24,706 nt of DNA from Bacillota bacterium. Lineage in GTDB: Bacteria > Bacillota > Clostridia > Peptostreptococcales > Anaerovoracaceae. The stretch spans positions 1 to 24,706 of the forward strand of contig JAFRLD010000018.1 in assembly GCA_017431395.1 (NCBI GenBank), in the 5' to 3' direction. The stretch's first letter is position 1, and the number at the start of each line of letters is the position of its first letter. The notes below the pieces were generated by a model. It did not search any database and had not been told where the DNA came from. It saw nothing but the letters and a program-made list of their open reading frames with translations. Below are positions 1 through 7,521 of the stretch, in pieces. A program made the position numbers and the translations under genes.

Positions 1-2
1 AG

Positions 3-140
3 GCGAATGAGGCCGCACAAAAGCTGGTCAGCGAAGGCGTCAAATTCATCGAGATCTGCAGCTGGTTCGATGCAGAGCGGACCCAGTCCGTGATCGATGC
101 CATAGGCGGTGCGGTTCCGGTAGGAAGCTGCGGGCTGTAA
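3..140 (+). CDS. C-terminal end of a DUF6506-like protein (5' truncated by window edge)
   Basis: The reading frame is open from the left edge to a TAA at 138-140 and encodes the last 45 residues of a protein. It ends with a Gly/Val-rich tail, GGAVPVGSCGL. The phrase EGVKFIEICSWF followed by a short helix and a PVG strand resembles small DUF6506 proteins, which carry a 'GVxxIELCGxFG' motif. That family link rests on this short stretch only and is tentative; the function of DUF6506 is unknown. The frame stops 13 bases before the CXXC mini-protein, so it probably belongs to the same transcription unit. Confidence 0.5.
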   Translation, partial: ANEAAQKLVSEGVKFIEICSWFDAERTQSVIDAIGGAVPVGSCGL

Positions 141-153
141 AAGGGGAAAGAAA

Positions 154-300
154 GTGAAACGGGAAGTGCCTTTGAAGGTGACGATCGCACTGATCCCTCT
201 GGCGATGGCGCTGTGCGCATTCGGCATCTATCGCGGTGAGGTGGCCGTAGTGCTGGCCAAGGCGATCAATATCTGTATGGAGTGCATCGGCCTTGGATAA
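154..300 (+). CDS. CD1871A-family CXXC mini-protein
   Basis: This is a 48-residue protein with a GTG start, preceded by a purine-rich ribosome binding site (AAGGGGAAAG). It is too small for most gene callers. A single hydrophobic segment (about residues 8-25) is followed by 'YRGEVAVVLAKAINICMECIGLG', which contains the CxxC pair (C-M-E-C) near the C terminus. That ending and length match the family annotated as CD1871A-family CXXC motif proteins in Clostridia, usually encoded beside a 4Fe-4S membrane protein, as here. The stop codon overlaps the next gene by 8 bases, suggesting translational coupling. The role is unknown; I infer a membrane-anchored thiol or metal-cluster partner of the Fe-S protein downstream. 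Confidence 0.8.
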   Translation: MKREVPLKVTIALIPLAMALCAFGIYRGEVAVVLAKAINICMECIGLG

Positions 301-1231
301 GCAGAAACAGAAGACGGCAGCCCTGCGGTCTGCCGGACTGCGCAAGGCGGTCCAGGCCGGCTGGGGGATCCTGACAAACGCGTATATCAATGGGTTTCTG
401 CCGGGAGATCCTGTGATCTATCAGGGACCGCTCAAGCAGCTGTGCGTTCCGGGCATGAACTGCTATTCCTGCCCGGGGGCGCTGGGCTCCTGCCCGATCG
501 GATCCATGCAGGCTATTTTTGATGGAAGAACGAGGGGCATAGGGGCCTACGTGATCGGCTATCTGGCTATCATCGGTCTCTTCATCGGCCGGTTCATCTG
601 CGGCTGGTTCTGCCTGTTCGGCCTGATCCAGGAACTGCTCTATAAGATCCCGACTCCGAAGCTGACGGTGCCGGAGAAGCCGGATAAGATCCTGCGGTAT
701 CTGAAATACCTGATCCTACTGGTCATGGTGTTCCTGCTTCCGTTCTATTACCGGAGCCAGTATGGGGCAGGGGAGCCGTTCTTCTGCAAGTACATCTGTC
801 CGGTGGGAACACTGGAGGGAGGAATTCCGCTGGTCCTGCTGAACAGTATGATGCGGGGAGCCCTCGGATGGCTGTTCCGGTGGAAGTTCCTGCTATTGAT
901 CCTTTGCGCGAGCGCATCGATCTTCATCTACAGGCCTTTTTGTAAATACATCTGCCCATTGGGGGCATTCTATGGGCTTTTCCAGAAAGTAAGCCTGATC
1001 CGTATGCGGGTGGACAGAGAAAAGTGTGTGGATTGCGGTATCTGCGTCAGGACCTGCAAGATGAATGTGGATCCCCATAAGACGCCCAACGATAGCGAAT
1101 GCATCCGGTGCCGCGCCTGTATCAAAGCCTGCCCGATGCATGCCCTTACCATGAAGATCGGCCCCGGACCGGAGCCGCTTCAGGAACGGGTCGCAGCTCA
1201 GGCGGACCAGCCTTTGGGAGAGAGAAGATAA
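293..1231 (+). CDS. NapH/YccM-like 4Fe-4S membrane electron-transfer protein
   Basis: A 312-residue polytopic membrane protein read from a TTG start that overlaps the previous stop. An N-terminal cysteine cluster (C51, C57, C60, C67 in 'CVPGMNCYSCPGALGSC') precedes membrane segments around residues 82-104, 138-150 and 197-211. Membrane-proximal motifs FICGWFCLFG, CKYICPVG and CKYICPLG are typical of NapH/YccM/RdxA-type proteins. The C terminus carries two ferredoxin-type motifs, CVDCGICVRTC and CIRCRACIKACP, for two 4Fe-4S clusters. The family moves electrons across or along the membrane. Lying between the CXXC mini-protein and a thioredoxin lipoprotein, it probably supplies reducing power to extracytoplasmic thiols. 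The electron donor is not visible; the flavoprotein downstream is a candidate. Confidence 0.9.
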   Translation: MDKQKQKTAALRSAGLRKAVQAGWGILTNAYINGFLPGDPVIYQGPLKQLCVPGMNCYSCPGALGSCPIGSMQAIFDGRTRGIGAYVIGYLAIIGLFIGRFICGWFCLFGLIQELLYKIPTPKLTVPEKPDKILRYLKYLILLVMVFLLPFYYRSQYGAGEPFFCKYICPVGTLEGGIPLVLLNSMMRGALGWLFRWKFLLLILCASASIFIYRPFCKYICPLGAFYGLFQKVSLIRMRVDREKCVDCGICVRTCKMNVDPHKTPNDSECIRCRACIKACPMHALTMKIGPGPEPLQERVAAQADQPLGERR

Positions 1232-1236
1232 GATAT

Positions 1237-2307
1237 ATGAAAAAGAAAACGGTTTTAGCGGGAATACTGCTGGCAATGAGCCTGATGTTCGTTCTGGCGG
1301 GCTGCGGAGGAAGCGAGAAGGCGGAGACGGAAGCGGGCGATACTCAGGAGACGCAGCCTGTGGGAAGCGGGTGCGCCTATGACTTCCCGAAGACAGGGTT
1401 CGGATTCGACCTGCCGGAAGGGGTCGAGATCACGAAGGGCAGCATTGACCCTTATGATATAGGAGAGATCCAATACGGCAGCAACCTTTCTATGGCCTGG
1501 CCGGTCTACTGGAACTGTACGGAAGAGGAACGGGCGAGCCTCACAGAAGCGGATGCGGATAAGGTCCATACGGGAGGAAGCTTCATGATCTTTTGCTCCG
1601 GAGATGGAAGAGATCTGGAGCAGACAAAGCAGGCTTATGCCACGCAGATAAAAGAAGAGACCGGGGAGGAACTCTCCGAGGAAGAAATCGCCCTGCTGGA
1701 TGAATTCGAACAGATCCATCAGGAAGGCGAGTATACCTGGTATGTGCTGAAACAGCCGAAGTCGGAAGGCATTCCGAAGGATTATCAGGCGGAATACGAT
1801 GCGTTTTATGATGCGACGGATGAGATCTTAAAGAATATGACCTTTTATGTGCCGCAGGTCTGGAGAGGCGGCAGCGATGGAAGTGACGTCCGTTTCGAGG
1901 CGACGGATCTTGACGGGAACGCTGTTGATTCCGAAGGCCTCTTCTCCCAGAACAAGATCACCATGATCAACATCTGGGGCACTTACTGCGGCCCATGCAT
2001 CAATGAGATGCCGGAGCTTCAGAAGATCCATCAGGAGTACGCGGATAAGGGCGTCACTGTCGTGGGCCTTGTGATAGATGTGCCGGAGGGAAACGACGCG
2101 CAGCTTGCCGAGGCTAAGAGCATCATCAAGGATACGGGCGTGACCTACCTGAATCTGAGGGCCTGGGAGGGCTATAACGAGCAGCTTGCCGCTCCGGCCG
2201 TCCCAACGACTTACTTCGTGGACAGCCAGGGAAAACTGGTCGGCGATCCGATCGTCGGGGCCAATGTGACGAAGTACCGTTCCACGTTGGAAGAGTTTCT
2301 GAAGTAG
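1237..2307 (+). CDS. TlpA-like thioredoxin-fold lipoprotein
   Basis: A 356-residue exported lipoprotein. I place the start at ATG 1237, five bases after the previous stop, because it gives a clean lipoprotein signal (MKKKTVLAG...) ending in the lipobox LAGC with C23 as the lipidated cysteine. Residues about 30-190 form a domain I do not recognise (it begins 'YDFPKTGFGFDLPEGVEI'). Residues about 205-356 are a redoxin/TlpA thioredoxin fold with the active site CGPC (C251, C254) in 'IWGTYCGPCINEMPEL' and the cis-proline region 'AVPTTYFVD'. The expected role is disulfide reduction or isomerisation on the outer face of the membrane. No CcdA/DsbD reductant is encoded nearby, so the Fe-S protein upstream may do that job (inference). 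Confidence 0.9.
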   Translation: MKKKTVLAGILLAMSLMFVLAGCGGSEKAETEAGDTQETQPVGSGCAYDFPKTGFGFDLPEGVEITKGSIDPYDIGEIQYGSNLSMAWPVYWNCTEEERASLTEADADKVHTGGSFMIFCSGDGRDLEQTKQAYATQIKEETGEELSEEEIALLDEFEQIHQEGEYTWYVLKQPKSEGIPKDYQAEYDAFYDATDEILKNMTFYVPQVWRGGSDGSDVRFEATDLDGNAVDSEGLFSQNKITMINIWGTYCGPCINEMPELQKIHQEYADKGVTVVGLVIDVPEGNDAQLAEAKSIIKDTGVTYLNLRAWEGYNEQLAAPAVPTTYFVDSQGKLVGDPIVGANVTKYRSTLEEFLK

Positions 2308-2370
2308 GGGAAGGGATTAAAAATCAGTCATTCATTTAAAAATGCAAATTGCAATAAGGAGGAATAGTTT

Positions 2371-2883
2371 ATGAAAATCACAGTATTGAACGGAAGCCCA
2401 AGAAAGATGAATACGACATTCATGGTCGATGCGTTTGTCAAGGGCGCAGAGGAAGCCGGCCACACCGTCGAAGTCATTCAGGTCGGCAAGATGAAGATCG
2501 CCGGCTGCCTGGCCTGCGAGTATTGCCATGGCAAGGGCGAGGGACAGTGCGTCCAGAAGGATGACATGGAGAAGGTCATCCCGGCTTTACAGGATTGCGA
2601 TATGCTCGTGTTCGCATCCCCGATCTATTATTTCGGTATGACAGCACAGATCAGCGCTGCGATCCAGCGTATGTACAGCGTCCTGAAGCCAGCTAAGGCG
2701 ACCAAGGCAGCTATTCTTCTGTCCTCTCTGTCCCCGAACGTCTACGTCGGCGCGTTCGGAACATACAAGGGCATCTTAGGATTCACCGGCATTGAGGATG
2801 CAGGCATCTTCACCGCTAAGGATCCGGAGAACAGCACGGAGGATCTGGCGAAGACCATTTATGATTTCGCTAAGGGGCTGTAA
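2371..2883 (+). CDS. NADPH-dependent FMN reductase / iron-sulfur flavoprotein
   Basis: A 170-residue flavodoxin-fold protein with a strong AAGGAGG site eight bases before its ATG. The FMN phosphate-binding loop is GSPRKMNT (residues 8-15), and 'FASPIYYFGMTAQISAAIQR' is the second flavin-contact region. Four cysteines (C46, C49, C52, C60 in CxxCxxCx7C) precede KDDM. The compact cysteine pattern is that of Isf-type iron-sulfur flavoproteins, though many family members annotated simply as flavodoxin-family oxidoreductases have it too. At 170 residues it is within the family's usual range. It may feed electrons from NAD(P)H to partners such as the polyferredoxin upstream, but the 63-base gap leaves separate transcription possible. 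Confidence 0.85.
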   Translation: MKITVLNGSPRKMNTTFMVDAFVKGAEEAGHTVEVIQVGKMKIAGCLACEYCHGKGEGQCVQKDDMEKVIPALQDCDMLVFASPIYYFGMTAQISAAIQRMYSVLKPAKATKAAILLSSLSPNVYVGAFGTYKGILGFTGIEDAGIFTAKDPENSTEDLAKTIYDFAKGL

Positions 2884-2924
2884 ACTTTTCGGGCAGCATA
2901 AGGTGCAAAAGGTGCACAGGAACT

Positions 2925-2976
2925 AAAAAACGACGATTCGCGATTGGCCCGTCTGAGAGCGGCCCGAATCGCGAAT
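2925..2976. repeat. Hairpin repeat, copy 1 (diverged)
   Basis: This is an imperfect palindrome. Arms ATTCGCGATT (2936-2945) and AATCGCGAAT (2967-2976) pair perfectly over 10 bp. The centre carries GTCTGAGA followed by a degenerate partner. The left flank A6-CGACG is shared with copy 2; the right flank lacks the matching CGTCGTTTTT and reads TCTCAGG instead. It lies 42 bases beyond the flavoprotein stop and may act as a 3' end structure for that gene. Confidence 0.8.
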
Positions 2977-3030
2977 TCTCAGGAATCAGCCTCTGATCAC
3001 GAGGAAGCATGAGGTGTGCCCATTCACGAA

Positions 3031-3091
3031 AAAAACGACGATTCGCGATTTACCCGTCTGAGAACAGACTGGATCGCGAATCGTCGTTTTT
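3031..3091. terminator. Hairpin repeat, copy 2: probable bidirectional terminator
   Basis: A 19-bp perfect stem joins 3031-3049 (A5-CGACGATTCGCGAT) to 3073-3091 (its complement ending in T5). Inside it, GTCTG (3056-3060) and CAGAC (3065-3069) pair around an AGAA tetraloop. The A-run on one side and the T-run on the other give a U-tract in both directions, which suits the convergent genes on either side (flavoprotein and hisD-like). It belongs to the same family as the hairpins at 2925 and 3145. Confidence 0.75.
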
Positions 3092-3144
3092 AGGTTTTTC
3101 GAGAACGATGGTTGTGGGCAGTGATTGAGAGGTGCAGAATGAAA

Positions 3145-3195
3145 ATTCGCGATTTGGCGGTCTGAGAACAGACCGAATCGCGAATCGTCGTTTTT
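3145..3195. repeat. Hairpin repeat, copy 3
   Basis: Arms ATTCGCGATT (3145-3154) and AATCGCGAAT (3176-3185) pair over 10 bp, and an inner stem GGTCTG/CAGACC (3159-3164 / 3169-3174) closes on an AGAA loop. The right flank CGTCGTTTTT is shared with copy 2; the left flank is not. All three copies have the central GTCTGAGA in the same orientation, so they are direct repeats of one imperfect palindrome. This copy could terminate plus-strand transcription (T5 after the stem). Confidence 0.75.
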
Positions 3196-3205
3196 AAGAT
3201 TGTTG

Positions 3206-3295
3206 CACCAATTGCCGGGATGGTTCCCAAAACCTCATCAATTGCCGGGATGGTTCCCAAAACCTCACCAATTGCCGGGATGTTTCTCAGAACCT
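3206..3295. repeat. Three tandem 30-bp units at the 3' end of the hisD-like gene
   Basis: The units are 3206-3235, 3236-3265 and 3266-3295, each built on CAYCAATTGCCGGGATG followed by KTTCYCARAACCT. The first two differ by one base. The third, which overlaps the last codons of the hisD-like gene, has three further changes. The period is ten codons and is in frame with the gene on the minus strand. The first unit downstream of the coding part supplies the TGA stop, while the two outer units have TGG at the same place. Confidence 0.9.
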
Positions 3296-4546
3296 CTTCT
3301 CCGCCGCGATGGCGTGGGCCATAAGGCCTTCGCCTTTAGCCATGCGGTTCACGAGAGGGGCTATGGCAGAGGAGGCTTCCGGAGTCATGCGCTGGTTGGT
3401 GCAGGTCTTAAGGAAGGTCCCGACCCAGACGCCGCCGGTGTAGCGGGCCGCTTTCACAGTCGGCAGGGTATGATTGGTGCCGGAGGCATAGTCCCCGAAG
3501 ACTTCGGCGGTGTTTGCGCCGATGAAGAGGGAACCATAATTCACGAGATCGTCGATCACTGCGTCAGGATCTGCGATGTTGACCTCCAGATGCTCCGGAG
3601 CATAGTCGTTGCAGACGCGTACGGCTTCGGACAGATCCGAGACGACCACGACTTCCCCATAGTCCTCCCAGGATCTGCGGGCGATACCAGCGGTCTCCAG
3701 CGTTTCAAGTTCTTTCTCCACGGCGGCAATCACGGCGTTCGCCAGATCTTCGTCCGTAGCGAGAAGGTATCCTTTCGCATTGGGGTCATGCTCACACTGG
3801 GCGAGAAGGTCTGCGGCCAGGACTTCCGGATCGGCCTGGCCATCGGCGATCACGAGCACTTCGCTCGGGCCTGCGATGAAGTCGATGCCCACCTGTCCGT
3901 AGCATTGGCGTTTCGCTTCGGCAACGAACTGGTTACCGGGTCCGACGATCACGTCCACCGGGCGGATCTCATCCGTACCGTAGGAAAAAGCGGCGATCGC
4001 CTGTGCGCCGCCGACGGCGTAGATCTCATCCGCGCCGGCCAGGTCCATCGCGACCAGGGTCTTGTAGTGGATGCTCCCGGTACCGTGGACGACCGGAGCC
4101 GTCGCGGCAACGCGGGCCACACCGGCTACTTTGGCCGGGGTGATCAGCATCAGAGCGGTGGAAAACAGCGGGTAGCTTCCGCCGGGCACGTAGCAGCAGC
4201 AGGAGCTGACCGGAATGATCTTATGACCAAGGTAGATCCCCGGCTGCGGGCTGAAGTCCTTCACCTCTGTCATGGAGTCGCGCTGGGCCCGGGCGAAGGC
4301 CTCGATGTTGGCTTTCGCCGCCTTCAGATCTTCAATGTCTGACGGATCCATCTGCGCATAGGCGGCGTCGATCTCCTCCCGGCTGACCCGGAAGGAATCC
4401 CGGACGAAACCGTCGAACCGCTCGCTGTATTCTCGCAGAGCGGCGTCTCCATTCGCACAGACGTTGTCGATAATATCGGAAACGGTGTTTCGCAGCTGAC
4501 GATTGTCCTCCGCAGTCCGTTCTTTTGCTTTCTTGATGATTTTCAT
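3287..4546 (-). CDS. hisD: Histidinol dehydrogenase family protein (HisD or HpsN-like)
   Basis: A 419-residue protein of normal length for the NAD-dependent, zinc-binding histidinol dehydrogenase family, which oxidises histidinol to histidine. Family landmarks are YVPGGSYPL, GGAQAIAAFSYGTD, VGPGNQFVAEAKR, IAGPSEVLVIAD and FGDYASGTNHTLPT. The zinc ligands correspond to Q250, H253, D352 and H411. The start at 4546 has an AGGGGG site seven bases away. It lies 14 bases after radA, not in a his operon. Phrases such as 'NQFVAEAKRQCYGQVGID' and 'VGTFLKTCTNQRMT' remind me of the sulfopropanediol dehydrogenase (HpsN) branch, so the substrate is uncertain. Tandem repeats extend the reading frame beyond the stop. 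Confidence 0.88.
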   Translation of the reverse strand: MKIIKKAKERTAEDNRQLRNTVSDIIDNVCANGDAALREYSERFDGFVRDSFRVSREEIDAAYAQMDPSDIEDLKAAKANIEAFARAQRDSMTEVKDFSPQPGIYLGHKIIPVSSCCCYVPGGSYPLFSTALMLITPAKVAGVARVAATAPVVHGTGSIHYKTLVAMDLAGADEIYAVGGAQAIAAFSYGTDEIRPVDVIVGPGNQFVAEAKRQCYGQVGIDFIAGPSEVLVIADGQADPEVLAADLLAQCEHDPNAKGYLLATDEDLANAVIAAVEKELETLETAGIARRSWEDYGEVVVVSDLSEAVRVCNDYAPEHLEVNIADPDAVIDDLVNYGSLFIGANTAEVFGDYASGTNHTLPTVKAARYTGGVWVGTFLKTCTNQRMTPEASSAIAPLVNRMAKGEGLMAHAIAAEKRF

Positions 4547-4560
4547 ATTCTTCCCCCTAA

Positions 4561-5976
4561 CTACGAAAACAGAGCTTTGACTTCCCGGATGTTCCGGATC
4601 CCGACGATCCGGATCCCATCTGCAGCAGAGCGGAGCCGCTCCGCGTTTTTGATCGGCAGGACGACCCGGCTAAAGCCCAGCCGCTCAGCTTCACGGACGA
4701 TCTTCTCGGCGTTCTGGACTGACCGCAGATCACCGGTCAGGCCGATCTCCCCGAGGACCAGCGTCTTGCTGTCGAGCGGCCGGCCAAGACTGGATGAGAT
4801 GACCGCCATGGCAACGGCCAGGTCGGTATAAGTGCCTTCCGGCCGGAGCCCTCCGACGATATTGACGTAGACATCCTGCTCCGCCAGGCGGAGCCCCATC
4901 TTTTTCTCCAGCACCGCCAGGATCATGTTCAGTCTCGCGTTATCGATTCCCAGTGCGGTCCGGCGGGCGAAACCCACCCCCGAAGGGGAGGTCAGCGCCT
5001 GTACCTCGAGGACGAGCGGGCGGGTGCCTTCATAGACCGCAGTCGCCACGGCTCCTTCATTCTCCCGGTCCATTTCCTCCATCAGGATGCCGGAGAGGTT
5101 CTCGATCCCGATCAGACCTTCCTGAGCCATCTCGAACGCTCCGATCTCGCTCGTCGTCCCGAACCGGTTCTTCTGCGCGCGCAGGATCCGCATCTCATGG
5201 GTGCGGTCGCCGGTAAAGCTGAGGACACAGTCGACCATATGCTCTACGATCCTGGGACCGGCCAGATCACCGCTTTTGGTCACATGGGCCACGATGAAGA
5301 CCGGGATCCCGAAACTCTTCCCGATCCGCATCAGTTCATTCCCGCAGGCACGGACCTGGGAAACGCTGCCCGGGGCGGATTCGAGCTCCGCGGTATACAT
5401 GGTCTGGATCGAATCGATGATCAGGAACACCGGGTTCAGACTCTGACAGACCGCGCTGATATTCTCCATATTGGTCTCTGCCAGAATGAACAGCTGATCG
5501 GACAGGTCCCCGCAGACGCGGTCCGCCCGCATCTTGATCTGCTCCTCAGACTCCTCTCCGGAGACATAGAGCACGCAGCCGGTGCTCGCCGCGATATGGG
5601 AGGCGGCCTGGATGATGATGGTGGACTTGCCGATGCCGGGCTCCCCTGAGATCAGGGTAAGTGAACCCGGGACGAGCCCGCCGCCGAGCACCCGGTTCAG
5701 CTCTCCGATGCCGGTATCGATGCGGTCCGCCTCGCCGGAACGGATGTCCGCTAGCCTGGCAGGCCGTCCTGCACGTCCTGCGTGCTCCACATCCGTCCGT
5801 GCTCCCGCGCCCGGGCCCTGCCCGGAGGTGCGTCTTCGCCGGTCTTCCTCATTTATTTCAACGACCTTTTCTTCGATCATGGAATTCCAGGCGCCGCAGA
5901 TGCACTGGCCCATCCATTTCGTACTCTCATAACCGCATTCCTGACAGACGAATACGGTCTTCGCTTTTTTTGCCAT
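4561..5976 (-). CDS. radA: DNA repair protein RadA (Sms)
   Basis: A 471-residue RecA-like ATPase with a Lon-like C-terminal domain that promotes branch migration in recombinational repair. An N-terminal zinc motif (C11, C14, C25, C27) is followed by a low-complexity Gly/Arg linker (about 46-72), Walker A GEPGIGKST (111-119, K117), Walker B 'VFLIIDSIQTM', the RadA signature KNRFG (269-273) and the Lon-protease-like domain (about 300-471, 'NIVGGLRPEGTYTDLAVAMA'). The second half of the zinc motif is CxC (QCICGAW), where the family usually has CxxC. It is 12 bases from the kinase gene upstream and 14 from the hisD-like gene downstream, so it probably shares their transcript. Confidence 0.96.
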   Translation of the reverse strand: MAKKAKTVFVCQECGYESTKWMGQCICGAWNSMIEEKVVEINEEDRRRRTSGQGPGAGARTDVEHAGRAGRPARLADIRSGEADRIDTGIGELNRVLGGGLVPGSLTLISGEPGIGKSTIIIQAASHIAASTGCVLYVSGEESEEQIKMRADRVCGDLSDQLFILAETNMENISAVCQSLNPVFLIIDSIQTMYTAELESAPGSVSQVRACGNELMRIGKSFGIPVFIVAHVTKSGDLAGPRIVEHMVDCVLSFTGDRTHEMRILRAQKNRFGTTSEIGAFEMAQEGLIGIENLSGILMEEMDRENEGAVATAVYEGTRPLVLEVQALTSPSGVGFARRTALGIDNARLNMILAVLEKKMGLRLAEQDVYVNIVGGLRPEGTYTDLAVAMAVISSSLGRPLDSKTLVLGEIGLTGDLRSVQNAEKIVREAERLGFSRVVLPIKNAERLRSAADGIRIVGIRNIREVKALFS

Positions 5977-5988
5977 AATCTATGATTC

Positions 5989-7521
5989 CTATTCTTTGCC
6001 GGCTTCGCTGCCGGTATCTTCGATCGCCCTATGATCGGTATCTTCAACTACCTCATAGTCCGCAGATGGAGGCACATTCTCCGCACGGACCAGTTCGGCT
6101 TCGAACCAGAAAGTGGAGCCTTCTCCCAACCGGCTGTCCACACCGAAATCGGCCTTGTGGAGGGTCAGGATCTCTTTCACGATGGACAGCCCCAGACCGG
6201 AGCCGGAACTCGTCCGAACCGTGTTGGAACTTGACCTGTAATAACGCTCCCAGATATGGTCCATATCCTCGGCGGCGATCCCCGGGCCGTGATCCTCGAC
6301 ACTGACGCGGACCGCATTCCCCATGCGGACCAGGGAGATGTTGATCACACGGTCTTCCCCACAGAATTTCATGGCATTGGTCACCAGGTTGGAGATGACC
6401 TGTTTCAGTTTCTCTTCATCCCCGCTCACGATGAATTCCGCCGGGCAGTCCAGATTGAAATGGAAGTCCTGTTCCACCTCCAGGACCCGGTAGGTATCGA
6501 CGATATCGCGGACCGCTTTCGAGAGATTGAATTCGGTTTTCTCAATGGTGATCTTGCCGGACTGCAGACGGGAAACGGCCAGAAGATCATCGACCAGATC
6601 GTTCAGGCGTTTCGATTCATCGATAATGACCTGCAGGTGCTGCTCCCGCTTCACGGGGTTGTCTCCGGAAAGGTCACGGATCATCTCCGCATAGGAGCGG
6701 ATCATGGTCAGCGGGGTACGCAGATCATGGGAGACATTAGCGATGAGATCTTTCTGAAGCATATCGGACTTCTCCAGTTCGATGGACGCGGCAGTCAGCG
6801 TGTCCGCCAGATTGTTGATCTCTGTATAATGGCCGCCTTTGAACACGATCCCGTATTCGCCATGGGCCAGCCGTTCCGCTGACGCCGTGATCTTTCGGAT
6901 CGGGCGGGTGATTCGTACGGACAGATAAAGCGACAGGAGACAGGCCAGGATCAATGAGATGATCGTTACGTAGATCAGGATCTTGATCATGATATTGATC
7001 GCCCCCGTGACCGGTCGGAGCGGGGAGAAAATAAACAGCACCTTGGCATCCGCACAGCTCTCTGTACACTGCTCCTTGTTCAGGATCGTCGCATAAGCGA
7101 AGATCTTCTTGTGGACCGCATCGTCCATCCGGGAGATCTGGGCGTCTTCTCCGCCGCTTCCCACGATCTCCTCGTACATGCTGTTGATCGCGGTGACATA
7201 GTCCCGGTTGAGATCTTCCCCGGAAGGGGTGAAGACGAGCACCGGGATGCCGTCAGAGTAGGTAACGACGTAGATGTGCAGGTCATAGGAGCGGGAAAGG
7301 TCGGCCACGTCCTCCTTGAAAGCCTCCTCCTCATGATCCAGATAGGAAGCGGTCAGCTCCTCTGCGACCACCTTTGTCTGATTGGTCTTCATGGCACCAT
7401 AAAAATTGTTCAGGAACAGGACCTGAAGCGACCACAGAAGGATCATCAGGAATCCCGCGAACAGAACGAAGTACATGAAGGTTTTGAACTTGATGCTTTT
7501 TAGATCCAGTTTAAGCTTCAA
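5989..7521 (-). CDS. Sensor histidine kinase of a two-component system
   Basis: A 510-residue membrane sensor kinase. A transmembrane helix (about 15-37) is followed by an extracytoplasmic sensor region (about 38-172) with no domain I recognise, a second helix (about 175-205), and a HAMP linker ending near 'LAHGEYGIVFKGG'. The HisKA motif is NVSHDLRTPL with H265 as the phosphorylated residue. The ATPase domain carries the N box (LVTNAMKF), G1 'VEDHGPGI' and G2 'SGSGLGLSIV'. The C-terminal tail (about 485-510) is acidic. The first 11 bases overlap the response regulator gene, so the pair is translationally coupled. The architecture suits cell-envelope sensors of the PhoR/ResE type, but the signal cannot be read from the sequence. 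Confidence 0.95.
   Translation of the reverse strand: MKLKLDLKSIKFKTFMYFVLFAGFLMILLWSLQVLFLNNFYGAMKTNQTKVVAEELTASYLDHEEEAFKEDVADLSRSYDLHIYVVTYSDGIPVLVFTPSGEDLNRDYVTAINSMYEEIVGSGGEDAQISRMDDAVHKKIFAYATILNKEQCTESCADAKVLFIFSPLRPVTGAINIMIKILIYVTIISLILACLLSLYLSVRITRPIRKITASAERLAHGEYGIVFKGGHYTEINNLADTLTAASIELEKSDMLQKDLIANVSHDLRTPLTMIRSYAEMIRDLSGDNPVKREQHLQVIIDESKRLNDLVDDLLAVSRLQSGKITIEKTEFNLSKAVRDIVDTYRVLEVEQDFHFNLDCPAEFIVSGDEEKLKQVISNLVTNAMKFCGEDRVINISLVRMGNAVRVSVEDHGPGIAAEDMDHIWERYYRSSSNTVRTSSGSGLGLSIVKEILTLHKADFGVDSRLGEGSTFWFEAELVRAENVPPSADYEVVEDTDHRAIEDTGSEAGKE

Noticed and set aside
2341..2356. TGCAAATTGCA palindrome before the flavoprotein gene
   Set aside because: It is short and AT-rich with no second copy, so I cannot separate it from chance.
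2925..3195. Repeat array considered as a CRISPR
   Set aside because: There are only three units, each a long palindrome, with unequal spacers and no cas genes; hairpin elements explain it better.
3200..4342. Long plus-strand open frame (380 codons) opposite the hisD-like gene, with a HQLPGWFPKP repeat at its start
   Set aside because: The minus-strand frame has all HisD motifs and zinc ligands; this frame has no recognisable motif and is a by-product of GC-rich codon use.
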